In this document: in pieces, positions 51,564 through 60,586 of the stretch | Layout of the letters: each line of letters starts with the position of its first letter | Position numbering within the stretch: position 1 is the first letter of the stretch | Assembly: GCF_042676045.1 (NCBI RefSeq) | Contig: NZ_JBHTJV010000026.1 | Span: forward strand, 186,001-250,000 | DNA length: 64,000 bases | Direction of reading: 5' to 3' | Source of the DNA: Pseudahrensia aquimaris | GTDB taxonomy: Bacteria > Pseudomonadota > Alphaproteobacteria > Rhizobiales > Rhizobiaceae | Notes under the pieces: generated by a model | What the model was told of the DNA's origin: nothing | What the model saw: only the letters and a program-made list of their open reading frames with translations | Databases searched by the model: none | Program-made: the position numbers and the translations under genes

Positions 51564-52868
51564 ATGATCCCCCGCTATTCCCGCTCCGAAATGACCAATA
51601 TCTGGTCTCCCGCATCAAAATTCAGGATCTGGTTCGAAATTGAAGCCCATGCCTGCGATGCCTTGGCCGATCTTGGCGTGATCCCAAAGGAGGCTGCGGC
51701 AACGATCTGGGAAAAGGGCAATGCAGCAGAATTTGACGTCGACCGCATCGATGAGATTGAGCGTGAGACAAAACATGACGTGATCGCTTTCCTCACCCAT
51801 CTGGCCGAAATAGTTGGACCAGACGCCCGTTTCGTCCACCAAGGCATGACATCTTCCGACGTGCTGGACACGTGTTTCAACGTACAACTGGTCAAAGCCT
51901 CCGATCTGCTGCTTGAAGACCTCGACAAGCTGCTCGAAGCGCTCAAAAAGCGTGCCCACGAGCACAAGGACACGGTAACCATTGGCCGCTCGCACGGCAT
52001 TCATGCAGAGCCCACAACATTCGGCGTGAAGCTCGCACAGGCTTACGCAGAATTTGAACGCTGCAAAAAGCGCATGGAATTGGCGCGCGAGGAAGTCGCC
52101 ACCTGCGCCATTTCCGGCGCTATCGGCACATTCGCAAACATTGACCCGCGTGTGGAAGAGCATGTGGCCGAGAAACTGGGACTTGCCGCAGAACCTGTCT
52201 CCACCCAAGTCGTGCCGCGCGACCGTCACGCCATGTATTTCGCCACTCTGGGCGTGATCGCTTCGTCTATTGAGCGTCTCGCCACCGAAATTCGCCACCT
52301 ACAGCGCACGGAAGTGTTGGAAGCTGAGGAATATTTTGCACCGGGCCAGAAAGGCTCGTCCGCCATGCCGCACAAGCGCAACCCCGTGCTGACGGAAAAC
52401 CTCACGGGTCTGGCGCGGATGGTTCGTTCCTACGCCATGCCCGCCATGGAAAACGTGGCGCTGTGGCATGAGCGCGATATTTCGCATTCATCCGTCGAGC
52501 GCATGATCGGGCCGGACGCGACCGTGACCTTGGATTTCGCACTGGTGCGTCTTACGAACGTGATCGATAAACTGCTCGTCTATCCCGAAAACATGGACAA
52601 AAACCTCAACAAATTCCGCGGTCTCGTCCATTCGCAGCGCGTGCTGCTTGCGCTTACTCAAGCAGGCGTATCGCGTGAAGACAGCTATCGTCTGGTGCAG
52701 CGCAATGCAATGAAGGTTTGGGAAGACGACAAAGACTTTCTTACGGAGTTGCTGGCCGACAAAGACGTGACAGCTGCATTATCCGAAGAGGAACTGCGCG
52801 AGAAATTCGATCTTGGCTACCATACCAAACACGTCGACACGATCTTCAAGCGGGTCTTTGGCAGCTAG
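51564..52868 (+). CDS. purB: Adenylosuccinate lyase
   Basis: Acts twice in purine synthesis, releasing fumarate from SAICAR and from adenylosuccinate. The 434-residue enzyme begins MIPRYSRSEMTNIWSP, the rhizobial form. It carries the TSSDVLDT and SHGIHAEPTTFG active-site loops and the fumarase-family signature KGSSAMPHKRNP (about residues 260-271) with the catalytic Ser. The start is fixed by homology; the leader just before it is taken up by a hairpin. Other pur genes follow from 55.2 kb. Confidence 0.97.
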   Translation: MIPRYSRSEMTNIWSPASKFRIWFEIEAHACDALADLGVIPKEAAATIWEKGNAAEFDVDRIDEIERETKHDVIAFLTHLAEIVGPDARFVHQGMTSSDVLDTCFNVQLVKASDLLLEDLDKLLEALKKRAHEHKDTVTIGRSHGIHAEPTTFGVKLAQAYAEFERCKKRMELAREEVATCAISGAIGTFANIDPRVEEHVAEKLGLAAEPVSTQVVPRDRHAMYFATLGVIASSIERLATEIRHLQRTEVLEAEEYFAPGQKGSSAMPHKRNPVLTENLTGLARMVRSYAMPAMENVALWHERDISHSSVERMIGPDATVTLDFALVRLTNVIDKLLVYPENMDKNLNKFRGLVHSQRVLLALTQAGVSREDSYRLVQRNAMKVWEDDKDFLTELLADKDVTAALSEEELREKFDLGYHTKHVDTIFKRVFGS

Positions 52869-52927
52869 CATGACACACCCTTAAAGCGACGCTCTACATT
52901 TCACCTGCTTACGATATGTGATCTGCC

Positions 52928-52989
52928 GAGCCTCGCAAACGGCTCATTTCCTTTCCACGCTTGGCCTTGGCTGGGCATAAGAAAGGAAG
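52928..52989 (+). promoter_or_regulatory. Leader hairpins hiding the ribosome binding site of the small membrane protein gene
   Basis: A first hairpin GAGCC (52928-52932) / GGCTC (52941-52945) is followed by a perfect eight-base pair TTCCTTTC (52948-52955) / GAAAGGAA (52981-52988). The second arm contains the AAGGAA ribosome binding site six bases before the ATG at 52995, so translation would require opening the stem. Confidence 0.5.
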
Positions 52990-52994
52990 TCGAT

Positions 52995-53264
52995 ATGACT
53001 GATTACAGAGACATCAACCGGCCTCATCTGGAGCACGAGCAGCGTTACGGCCAGCCGAACCAGCGCAAAGGTGTAGGCGGTATCATCGCAGCTATTGTTG
53101 TGATTGGCGTTGCAATTTTGGGTCTTTCCCTGCTTTCGGGAACATCAAACCGAACTGCCAGCACTCCAAGCGGTGCCGAAACGCAAACTGCGCCATCTGC
53201 GACCACGGACGAGGCGCAGCCGGTCAGCCCAACCCCGCAAACGCAGCCGGCTCCTACGGATTAG
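52995..53264 (+). CDS. Small single-span membrane protein of unknown function (89 aa)
   Basis: An 89-residue protein: about 28 polar residues (DYRDINRPHLEHEQRYGQPN), one hydrophobic helix (GIIAAIVVIGVAILGLSLL, about residues 29-47), then a Thr/Ser/Pro/Gln-rich tail ending TQPAPTD that is probably periplasmic. The ribosome binding site AAGGAAG is strong but sequestered in a predicted stem. No family recognised. Confidence 0.65.
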   Translation: MTDYRDINRPHLEHEQRYGQPNQRKGVGGIIAAIVVIGVAILGLSLLSGTSNRTASTPSGAETQTAPSATTDEAQPVSPTPQTQPAPTD

Positions 53265-53318
53265 AACGCTCATAGCAAAGCTCTTGACAGGTGGCTCGCG
53301 CACTTCCATGTGCGAGCC

Positions 53319-53882
53319 ATGAAGATTGCAGACGCCGATATCCTCACCATTCCCGGCTACACCAATTCCACGCCCGACCACTGGTTAAGCCGTTGGGAAC
53401 GCCAGTTCAAAACGGCTTCGCGTGTGGAACAAGCCGATTGGCACAAGCCCGTTCTGGAAGACTGGACCGCAAACGTTATCGCCGCCGTTGAACGCGCCGA
53501 ACGTCCTGTGATTGCCATCGGCCATTCCCTTGGGGTGCAAACTTTGGTTCAAGCCGTGTCGCAGATGAGCGAGCAACAAGCATCTCGCATCAAAGGCGCT
53601 TATCTAACCGCCCCTCCAGACGTGGAGAACGCCGCAATCCGCCCCAAACACCTGATGACCTTTGGCCCCTATCCACGCGAGCCATTGCCATTTCCATCGG
53701 TCGTCGTCGCCAGCCAAAACGACCCATGGTGTGCACAACCTGTTGCGCAAGACATGGCGGCAAGCTGGGGCAGCTTGTTCATAGACGCTGGCGAGAACGG
53801 CCATCTGAACACAGAAAGCGGCCACGGGCCGTGGCCAGAAGGGCTGCTGGTTTTCGCTGAATTTATGAAGAAACTTAAATAA
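53319..53882 (+). CDS. RBBP9/YdeN family alpha/beta hydrolase
   Basis: A 187-residue serine hydrolase fold. Typical features are ILTIPGYTNSTPDHWLSRWE at the start and the nucleophile elbow IGHSLGVQTL (Ser about residue 68). The catalytic Asp is in VASQNDPWC and the His in GENGHLN, near the C-terminal GHGPWPEG. The RBBP9/YdeN family has serine hydrolase activity of unknown substrate. Start at the ATG at 53319. It converges with the aldolase gene, 15 bases apart. Confidence 0.9.
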   Translation: MKIADADILTIPGYTNSTPDHWLSRWERQFKTASRVEQADWHKPVLEDWTANVIAAVERAERPVIAIGHSLGVQTLVQAVSQMSEQQASRIKGAYLTAPPDVENAAIRPKHLMTFGPYPREPLPFPSVVVASQNDPWCAQPVAQDMAASWGSLFIDAGENGHLNTESGHGPWPEGLLVFAEFMKKLK

Positions 53883-53897
53883 TACTATGATTAAAAG

Positions 53898-54659
53898 TTA
53901 GAATTTCAGTTTCGCCACTTCGGAATTGGCGCCGCGGTCGAGATACGTGCTGTCAAAGCCAATGGACAGGAAACGAAAGCCAAGATCGTAGACCATATTA
54001 GCTGTTGCAGCATCTGCACAGAACGCAGCGGCAATCTTGCCCCGCACCTTTGCCTGCTTGGCCATGTTCTCAACGATACCGATCGTATCTTCGCCGTAAG
54101 GGTCCGGTACGATGTTGCCGCGCACGGAAATCGACAAATCAGCAGGTCCGCAGAACACTCCGTCAATCCCATCAAGGTCGAGGATCGCTTCCATATTGGA
54201 AACAGCCTCTTTGGTCTCGATCATGGCGAAAATAACGGTCTCATCATTGGCAGTTGTTACATATTCACTGCGGTCCACACCCAAAACATTCACGGCCTGT
54301 GTCGGACCATAAGAACGGTCGCCGACCGGAATGTATTTTGTGAACGAAACCAGCGCCTTTGCATCTTCAACCGTGTTTATCATCGGCGCGATGATCGAAT
54401 GAGCGCCAGCGTCCAGCGCTTTTGAGGCAAAATCGAAACGTCCAACGGGGATTCTCACCACGACAGGCTTTTTGTGAGGCCCAAGCGCCATAATACCGCG
54501 AATCACGCTGTCTTCGGTTTGCATACCGTGCTGCATATCCAGCGTGATCGCGCCGAAATTAGTCCGCGCAAGAAAATCCAAATACATGGTGTCTTGAATG
54601 CTGGTCCAAGCCGAAGCAATAGCACCGTCATCCGCGAATCGATCTGTCATGCGCTTCAT
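53898..54659 (-). CDS. HpcH/HpaI aldolase family protein
   Basis: A 253-residue class II (metal-dependent) pyruvate aldolase fold: GAITLDMQHGMQTEDSVIRGI with the catalytic His, VVVRIPVGRFDFASKALDAGAHSIIAPMINT with the substrate Arg, a metal Glu in FAMIETKEAV and the metal Asp in GVFCGPADLSISV. These enzymes cleave 2-keto-3-deoxy acids such as 4-hydroxy-2-oxoheptanedioate. The true substrate here is open. No catabolic neighbours. Confidence 0.9.
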   Translation of the reverse strand: MKRMTDRFADDGAIASAWTSIQDTMYLDFLARTNFGAITLDMQHGMQTEDSVIRGIMALGPHKKPVVVRIPVGRFDFASKALDAGAHSIIAPMINTVEDAKALVSFTKYIPVGDRSYGPTQAVNVLGVDRSEYVTTANDETVIFAMIETKEAVSNMEAILDLDGIDGVFCGPADLSISVRGNIVPDPYGEDTIGIVENMAKQAKVRGKIAAAFCADAATANMVYDLGFRFLSIGFDSTYLDRGANSEVAKLKF

Positions 54660-54691
54660 AACGGCGCCCCTCCCCTTTGTGCGTGTCCGGT

Positions 54692-55003
54692 CTATTCAGA
54701 CTGGATTTGCTCAACCGCTACAGCAAGCATTTCGTTCATCTTCGTGCGCAGATCTTCGTCGCTGACAGCCACCTCATGGGCGTCTAGATCACCGCGAAGT
54801 TTGCGAAACACATCCTCGTCACCCGCCTCTTCGAAGTCTGCGGCGATGACTTCCTTTGCATAGGCGTCGGGGTCTTTGCCCATCAAATCAGCGGCCCAAT
54901 GACCAAGCAATTTGTTGCGCCGTGCTTCGGCCTTGAATTTCAATTCCGCATCATGGGCGAACTTTTTCTCAAAGCTGTCGCCGCGATCTTCCATAGATGC
55001 CAT
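54692..55003 (-). CDS. DUF1476 family protein, zeta-type inhibitor of F1-ATPase
   Basis: A 103-residue highly charged helical protein, starting MASMEDRGDSFEKKFAHDAE and continuing LKFKAEARRNKLLGHWAADLMG. The Paracoccus zeta subunit, a natural inhibitor that blocks ATP hydrolysis by F1, has this same pattern; the N-terminal helix is the inhibitory part. In rhizobia this gene sits next to purC, as here. The 214 bases to purC contain a GTGCG/CGCAC stem around 55107-55131 but no other clear element. Confidence 0.9.
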   Translation of the reverse strand: MASMEDRGDSFEKKFAHDAELKFKAEARRNKLLGHWAADLMGKDPDAYAKEVIAADFEEAGDEDVFRKLRGDLDAHEVAVSDEDLRTKMNEMLAVAVEQIQSE

Positions 55004-55217
55004 GTCGCTCTCCGTTTGGGTGTGTGTGGGCCAAGTGTTGCTGCAGACTTAAGCGGGCCAACCGGGCAAATCAACGGCATAAACGAAATGGCTAAAAAAG
55101 CCGTGCGCAAAGCGGTTCGCACACGGGCCTGTGTTTGTGTTATGCGGGGGTGTTGCCTATGTGTAGGCACAGATTCCCGTTCCACCACCCGTTTCCAAAA
55201 AGTGTCGGATAATCGCC

Positions 55218-55988
55218 ATGAGCAGACGTCGCCGAATCTACGAAGGCAAAGCCAAGATTCTTTATGAGGGCCCTGAACCCGGCACCTTGATTCAGTTCTT
55301 TAAAGATGACGCCACCGCCTTCAACGCCAAAAAGCACGAAGTTATCGACGGCAAAGGCGTGCTCAACAATCGAATCTCGGAACATATTTTTAGCCATCTC
55401 AACGCGATTGGCATCCCGACCCATTTCATCAAGCGTATGAACATGCGTGAGCAGTTGATCAAAGAAGTCGAGATCGTGCCGCTGGAAATCGTTGTGCGAA
55501 ATGTCGCCGCCGGTTCCATTTCCAAACGTCTGGGCGTTGAAGAAGGCACGGTTCTGCCGCGTTCGATCATCGAATTCTACTACAAAAACGACGAATTAAA
55601 CGACCCCATCGTTTCAGAGGAACACATTACGGCCTTCGGTTGGGCCTCGCCGCCGGAAATCGACGACATGATGGCCCTTGCCATCCGTGTGAACGACTTC
55701 CTCACCGGCCTGTTTCTCGGCATCGGCATCCAATTGGTCGATTTCAAAATCGAGTGTGGGCGCCTCTATGAAAACGATATGATGCGCATCATTATCGCTG
55801 ACGAAATCTCCCCTGATTCATGCCGTCTTTGGGACGTGAAAACCAAAGAAAAAATGGATAAGGACCGCTTCCGCCAAGACCTTGGCGGTTTGCTGGAGAA
55901 TTACCGCGAGGTCGCCAAGCGGCTTGGTATTATGAATGAGAACGAGCCGCCACGCGGTTCTGGCCCGGTATTGGTGAAATCTGACTGA
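55218..55988 (+). CDS. purC: Phosphoribosylaminoimidazole-succinocarboxamide synthase
   Basis: SAICAR synthetase, ATP-dependent coupling of aspartate to CAIR. The 256 residues begin RRRRIYEGKAKILYEGPEPGTLIQFFKDDATAFN and contain ISEHIFSHLN, VEIVPLEIVVRNVAAGSISKRLG, LVDFKIECGR and the metal-binding IIADEISPDSCRLWD. It heads a tight series purC-purS-purQ in which each gene overlaps or nearly touches the next. Confidence 0.96.
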   Translation: MSRRRRIYEGKAKILYEGPEPGTLIQFFKDDATAFNAKKHEVIDGKGVLNNRISEHIFSHLNAIGIPTHFIKRMNMREQLIKEVEIVPLEIVVRNVAAGSISKRLGVEEGTVLPRSIIEFYYKNDELNDPIVSEEHITAFGWASPPEIDDMMALAIRVNDFLTGLFLGIGIQLVDFKIECGRLYENDMMRIIIADEISPDSCRLWDVKTKEKMDKDRFRQDLGGLLENYREVAKRLGIMNENEPPRGSGPVLVKSD

Positions 55989-56242
55989 TGAGCGACAAGA
56001 CTTTCTCAGCCCGCGTGACCGTGCGGCTCAAAAACGGTGTTCTCGACCCCCAAGGCAAAGCTATTGAGGGTGCATTGGGTTCGCTTGGCTTTGGCGGCGT
56101 GGGCTCTGTTCGCCAAGGCAAGGTGTTCGACATTGAATTGCAGGCCGACAGCAAGAAGACCGCGCAAAGCGAGCTGGAAGCCATGTGCGAAAAGCTGCTC
56201 GCCAACACCGTGATCGAAGATTACGCGGTGGAAATCGGATAA
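55988..56242 (+). CDS. purS: Phosphoribosylformylglycinamidine synthase subunit PurS
   Basis: An 84-residue PurS, the small subunit that bridges PurL and PurQ in the three-part FGAM synthase. The sequence FSARVTVRLKNGVLDPQGKAIEGALGSLGFGGVGSVRQGKVFDI is the family signature. The start overlaps the purC stop (TGATG), and purQ follows after four bases. Confidence 0.96.
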   Translation: MSDKTFSARVTVRLKNGVLDPQGKAIEGALGSLGFGGVGSVRQGKVFDIELQADSKKTAQSELEAMCEKLLANTVIEDYAVEIG

Positions 56243-56246
56243 GGCC

Positions 56247-56927
56247 ATGCGCGCAACCGTCATACGTTTCCCCGGCTCCAACCGCGACCGCGATATGATT
56301 GCGGCGCTGACACTCATATCCGGCCAAGCCCCTCAATTGGCTTGGCACACGGATGCGGATTTGCCGCCATCTGATTTGGTAGTGATCCCCGGTGGATTTT
56401 CACACGGTGATTATCTGCGATCCGGTGCTATCGCGGCACGAGCCCCGATTATGGATGCTGTTCGCAAAGCGGCCAACAGTGGGGCGAAGGTCCTGGGCGT
56501 CTGCAATGGCTTTCAAACGCTCACCGAAGCCGGCCTCTTGCCCGGCGCTCTAATGCGCAATGCGGGGCTCACATTCGTTTGCCGCGAGGTCATTCTCGAA
56601 GTCGTGAACAACACCAACGCCTACACCCAGCACTATGCCAAGGGTGAGATGATCCGCTGCCCTGTCGCCCACCATGACGGTAATTATTTCGCGGATAGTG
56701 AAACGCTTAAGCGAATCGAAGGCGAAGGTCAGGTGGCCTTCCGTTATGCGCAGGGAACCAATCCAAACGGTTCGCTGAACGACATTGCCGGCATTTTCAA
56801 CGCAAGCGGCAACGTTCTCGGCATGATGCCCCACCCGGAAAATCTGATTGAGCCTGCCCATGGTGGCGACGATGGCCGACGCCTGTTTGAAGGCGCCCTT
56901 GGCCTTGCCATGGCGGGCGCAGCGTAA
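56247..56927 (+). CDS. purQ: Phosphoribosylformylglycinamidine synthase subunit PurQ (glutaminase)
   Basis: Class I glutamine amidotransferase that supplies ammonia to PurL. 226 residues with the nucleophile Cys86 in LGVCNGFQTL and the His/Glu pair in MMPHPENLIEP near residue 195. The N-terminal RFPGSNRDRDM and VIPGGFSHGDYLRSG motifs are standard. Its stop TAATG overlaps the start of a small lipoprotein gene that separates it from purL. Confidence 0.96.
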   Translation: MRATVIRFPGSNRDRDMIAALTLISGQAPQLAWHTDADLPPSDLVVIPGGFSHGDYLRSGAIAARAPIMDAVRKAANSGAKVLGVCNGFQTLTEAGLLPGALMRNAGLTFVCREVILEVVNNTNAYTQHYAKGEMIRCPVAHHDGNYFADSETLKRIEGEGQVAFRYAQGTNPNGSLNDIAGIFNASGNVLGMMPHPENLIEPAHGGDDGRRLFEGALGLAMAGAA

Positions 56928-57331
56928 TGCGCGTCTCCGAAACTCTTGGCACGATTGCAGCCTTGGTGTTTCTTGCTGGCTGCAACGCCAAAACGCCGGC
57001 AGACTCAGTGTCGTCTGACCGTTCAGCCAATCCACAAGTCACCATGACGCGGGTCGCCAAGGCCATGCGAAACTGTTGGTTCACAAAAAAAGATCCCGCA
57101 TTACGCGGTTTCAGCATGTCACCGGAATTGAATTCTCTTTCTGGAAAACCACGCATCTTAATTGTGCCGCGCAACAATCCCGGCGGACTGCCAAAAATGG
57201 TTGTGCAAGCGGAACGCATAGGTGGGCGGACACAACTGACCAGTTTCGGGCCACTCGTTCAGTCGAATGACGGGCCACGACTTGTTGCTGCGGTGAACAA
57301 TTGGGGACGGGGCAGAACCGCTTGTGCCTAA
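56927..57331 (+). CDS. Putative lipoprotein of unknown function inserted between purQ and purL
   Basis: A 134-residue protein whose N-terminus (T-I-A-A-L-V-F-L-A-G-C) is a lipobox with Cys near residue 19. The mature part is basic and carries two more Cys (RNCWFTKKDP and the penultimate residue). The GRTACA end and NCWF motif suggest a small secreted domain. It overlaps purQ by one base and so is translationally coupled to it; it has no obvious link to purine synthesis. Confidence 0.7.
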   Translation: MRVSETLGTIAALVFLAGCNAKTPADSVSSDRSANPQVTMTRVAKAMRNCWFTKKDPALRGFSMSPELNSLSGKPRILIVPRNNPGGLPKMVVQAERIGGRTQLTSFGPLVQSNDGPRLVAAVNNWGRGRTACA

Positions 57332-57372
57332 GGCCAATATGTAAGACGAAGAGTGCGTAAGGGGCGATAACG

Positions 57373-59595
57373 ATGAAAGACATTCAGGTAACCGCGCAGA
57401 TTGCGGCCGATCATGGCTTGTCAGCTGACGAATACGCACGAATCGTAGAACTCACCGGACGTGTACCAACTTTCACCGAACTCGGCATCTGGTCTGCCAT
57501 GTGGAACGAGCACTGCTCCTATAAATCATCCAAAAAATGGCTCAAAACCCTCCCCACCGAAGGCCCACAAGTCGTCTATGGGCCCGGCGAAAACGCGGGC
57601 GTCGTCGATATCGGCGATGATGACGTTGTGGTCTTCAAAATGGAAAGCCACAACCACCCGTCTTTCATTGAGCCCTATCAGGGCGCTGCCACCGGCGTTG
57701 GCGGCATCCTCCGCGACGTTTTCACAATGGGCGCACGCCCGGTTGCCACCATGAACGCACTGCGGTTTGGCGAGCCAGATCACCCAAAAACTCGCCACCT
57801 TGTCTCCGGCGTGGTCGCTGGTATCGGTGGTTACGGCAATTCTTTCGGCGTTCCATGTGTGGGTGGCGAAGTGAATTTTCACGAGCGCTATAACGGCAAC
57901 ATTCTTGTTAATGCCTTTGCCGCTGGAATAGCGAAAAGAGACGGCATTTACGTGTCTAAAGCCGAAGGCGTTGGCCTACCCGTCGTCTATCTGGGTGCGA
58001 AAACCGGCCGAGACGGCGTGGGCGGCGCAACCATGGCGTCTGCGGAATTTGACGACACAATCGAAGAAAAGCGCCCCACGGTGCAGGTCGGCGACCCTTT
58101 CACCGAAAAATGCCTTCTGGAAGCCTGTTTGGAACTCATGGCAACCGGCGCGGTCATTGCCATTCAAGACATGGGCGCGGCTGGCCTCACCTGTTCTGCT
58201 GTTGAAATGGGCGCTCGTGGCGATCTTGGCATCTTGCTCGATCTCGACAAAGTGCCTGCCCGCGAAGAGAACATGGCTGCTTATGAGATGATGCTGTCGG
58301 AAAGCCAGGAGCGGATGCTTATGGTATTGCGCCCCGAAAAAGAAGACGAAGCTAAGGCGATCTTCGTCAAATGGGGATTGGACTTCGCCATCGTGGGCGA
58401 AACGACCGACGATCTCCGCTTCCGCATTCTCCACAAAAGCGAAGAAGTTGCCAATCTGCCAATCAAGGAATTGGGCGACGAAGCGCCTGAATACGACCGC
58501 CCGTGGATAGAATCCGGCACCTCCTCACCGATGGAGCCGCACGAATTCGCGCCACCGCACGACTACAATATGGCGATGCTGAAAATGTTGGGTTCCCCGG
58601 ATCTCTCATCGCGCCGATGGGTTTGGGAGCAATACGACACACTCATTCAAGGCAATTCACTGCAAATTCCCGGCGGCGACGCTGGCGTGGTGCGCGTCGA
58701 TGGCCACCCAACGAAGGCGCTTGCCTTTTCCTCGGACGTCACGCCCCGTTATGTGGAAGCAGACCCGTTTGAGGGTGGTAAACAGGCCGTGGCGGAATGT
58801 TTCCGCAATCTGATTGCAGTGGGTGCAAAACCGCTCGCTGCTACCGATAATCTGAATTTTGGCAACCCTGAAAAGCCCGAAATCATGGGCCAATTCGTTG
58901 CCGCCATTCGCGGTATTGGCGAAGCCTGTCTGGCACTCGATATGCCCATCGTCTCCGGCAATGTGTCACTTTATAATGAAACCCACGGCGCCGCCATTCT
59001 GCCAACACCAACGATTGGCGGCGTCGGATTAATTGAAGAATCCGACAAAATGGCCCGCATCGGCACCGCAGACGAAGGCGATGCTCTGTTTCTCGTCGGC
59101 ACAGAAGGCACACATTTGGCACGAACCATCTATCAGCGTGAAATTTTGGGCGAAGACACAGGGCCAGCACCCGAAGTCGATCTCCAAATGGAACGCGCCC
59201 GTGGCGAATTCGTCCTCTCCGCTATACGCACCGAATATGCCTCCGCTTGTCATGACGTCTCCGACGGCGGCATAGCAATTGCGCTGGCAGAAATGTGCAT
59301 CGCCTCCGGCTATGGTGCCGATATTGAACTCGACATGCCCCACTATCCCCATGCAGCGCTGTTTGGTGAAGACCAGGCCCGCTATATCGTTGCGGTTGAC
59401 GACCAATGGGCCGACATGTTCGCTGCCAATTCGGAAGGCTCTGGCGTCTCATTCCGTCGCATCGGCACGGTAAGGGGCGACCGTTTGACCATCAACGATC
59501 TGGTGGACATACCCGTGGCTGACATGAAAGATGCCCACGAAGCATGGTTCCCCGATTTCATGGGCGCAAACGCGCTCGCCCAAGCTGCGGAATAA
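57373..59595 (+). CDS. purL: Phosphoribosylformylglycinamidine synthase subunit PurL
   Basis: ATP-dependent amidation of FGAR to FGAM. The 740-residue short-type PurL lacks the fused glutaminase, consistent with the separate purS and purQ. Marks: FTELGIWSAMWNEHCSYKSSKKWLK, KMESHNHPSFIEPYQGAATGVGGI (active His and metal Glu), GGATMASAEFDD, DMGAAGLTCSAVEMGARG, and ATDNLNFGNPEKPEIMGQF. bolA follows after 13 bases. Confidence 0.97.
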   Translation: MKDIQVTAQIAADHGLSADEYARIVELTGRVPTFTELGIWSAMWNEHCSYKSSKKWLKTLPTEGPQVVYGPGENAGVVDIGDDDVVVFKMESHNHPSFIEPYQGAATGVGGILRDVFTMGARPVATMNALRFGEPDHPKTRHLVSGVVAGIGGYGNSFGVPCVGGEVNFHERYNGNILVNAFAAGIAKRDGIYVSKAEGVGLPVVYLGAKTGRDGVGGATMASAEFDDTIEEKRPTVQVGDPFTEKCLLEACLELMATGAVIAIQDMGAAGLTCSAVEMGARGDLGILLDLDKVPAREENMAAYEMMLSESQERMLMVLRPEKEDEAKAIFVKWGLDFAIVGETTDDLRFRILHKSEEVANLPIKELGDEAPEYDRPWIESGTSSPMEPHEFAPPHDYNMAMLKMLGSPDLSSRRWVWEQYDTLIQGNSLQIPGGDAGVVRVDGHPTKALAFSSDVTPRYVEADPFEGGKQAVAECFRNLIAVGAKPLAATDNLNFGNPEKPEIMGQFVAAIRGIGEACLALDMPIVSGNVSLYNETHGAAILPTPTIGGVGLIEESDKMARIGTADEGDALFLVGTEGTHLARTIYQREILGEDTGPAPEVDLQMERARGEFVLSAIRTEYASACHDVSDGGIAIALAEMCIASGYGADIELDMPHYPHAALFGEDQARYIVAVDDQWADMFAANSEGSGVSFRRIGTVRGDRLTINDLVDIPVADMKDAHEAWFPDFMGANALAQAAE

Positions 59596-59608
59596 GAGGA
59601 CAACAAAC

Positions 59609-59842
59609 ATGGCAATGGATGCAGGCGATATCGAACGTATGATCAAAGAAGCACTGCCAGACGCGCAAGTGACGATCCGAGATCTGGCGGGCGACGGCGA
59701 CCACTACGCTGCTGAAGTCGTCTCGGCGCAGTTTGTAGGCAAAAGTCGCGTGCAGCAGCATCAGATGGTCTATGCCGCACTTCAAGGCAATATGGGCGGC
59801 GTTTTGCACGCATTGGCCCTGCAAACGAGTGCGCCGGAATAG
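59609..59842 (+). CDS. bolA: BolA family protein
   Basis: A 77-residue BolA domain: MDAGDIERMIKEALPDAQVTIRDLAGDGDHYAAEVVSAQFVGKSRVQQHQMVYAALQG. It keeps the conserved His of the H-x-x-V-Y motif and the DGDHY loop, His ligands that hold a [2Fe-2S] cluster with a CGFS glutaredoxin. A strong AAGAGGA site precedes the ATG. The partner grxD lies three genes downstream, with two unknown membrane proteins in between. Confidence 0.94.
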   Translation: MAMDAGDIERMIKEALPDAQVTIRDLAGDGDHYAAEVVSAQFVGKSRVQQHQMVYAALQGNMGGVLHALALQTSAPE

Positions 59843-59848
59843 ACAATC

Positions 59849-60133
59849 ATGGACACGGCCTCAGATGTGCAGATCGCAGATGCTGCCGCCTCCCCCATGA
59901 TTGCATGGCTCGGTTTGGGGCTTTTGGGCCTGATCATTGTCTTGACCATCGCATTGCTTGTCGCACAGCGCAGACAGAAGAAGAACGCTAAAGACGGCAC
60001 TTATCGTTGGCAGCCTGAGCAAGACTATGACGTCGTCTACAAAGGCGAAAGCGCGATGACACCGCCCTTTCCAGAGCTAAAAAAGCGCCAGCCGAAAAAC
60101 GCATCGGGCTCTTCGCAGAAACCCACACCATGA
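59849..60133 (+). CDS. Single-span membrane protein of unknown function (94 aa)
   Basis: A 94-residue protein with about 17 polar residues, one hydrophobic helix (MIAWLGLGLLGLIIVLTIALLVA, about residues 18-40), a cluster of Arg/Lys (QRRQKKNAK) marking the cytoplasmic side, and a Lys/Pro/Ser-rich tail. It starts six bases after bolA and overlaps the next gene by four bases, so it belongs to the bolA transcript. No family recognised. Confidence 0.65.
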   Translation: MDTASDVQIADAAASPMIAWLGLGLLGLIIVLTIALLVAQRRQKKNAKDGTYRWQPEQDYDVVYKGESAMTPPFPELKKRQPKNASGSSQKPTP

Positions 60134-60486
60134 GCTATCTTGCACTTGCCATCACGGCCGCCATCGCTTTGTGGTTTCTCCTCTCAAGACGTCAAGCGCG
60201 TGCTCAACAAGAAGACGAAGAGCCAATCGTATCAGGCGGCTCCTGTGCTCAATTGGAGGCGCAGGGCATTCCAGAAGGCCAAGGCGTGTTCTTCATCCCC
60301 AATTTATATGTCTGGATGCTTCAGCACGAAGACGAAGTGGCTGACGCGCCATCATTCGCAAGGGTGCGCGGCATGTGCCCTGCCATTTTGATGGGCCTGC
60401 CAGACATCCGCGCGATGGAAGCCGAGCGCGACGACATGCCAAATGACTTCACCTTTGAAGATTGGCAGCAATGGCAAACAGAATGA
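60130..60486 (+). CDS. Single-span membrane protein of unknown function (118 aa)
   Basis: A 118-residue protein anchored by one N-terminal helix (LALAITAAIALWFLL, residues 4-18) followed by RRQARAQQ, then an acidic soluble domain with two Cys (GGSCAQLEA and VRGMCPAI) and a W-rich end (EDWQQWQTE). The Cys could form a disulfide or hold a cofactor, but I see no known motif. Coupled by ATGA to the preceding small membrane protein. Confidence 0.65.
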   Translation: MSYLALAITAAIALWFLLSRRQARAQQEDEEPIVSGGSCAQLEAQGIPEGQGVFFIPNLYVWMLQHEDEVADAPSFARVRGMCPAILMGLPDIRAMEAERDDMPNDFTFEDWQQWQTE

Positions 60487-60586
60487 AATTGCGCCGCGAT
60501 GTTTGGCAACGCACTGACTAGAAACTGCAAACAAGCCACTCTATATAGAAATCAACAGGCCCAAGACGCAAAAAAAAGGTTTTGCC

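Noticed and set aside
55095..55135. GTGCG/CGCAC hairpin before purC as a tRNA or riboswitch
   Set aside because: It lacks the T-loop and acceptor pairing of a tRNA and the conserved core of known purine riboswitches.
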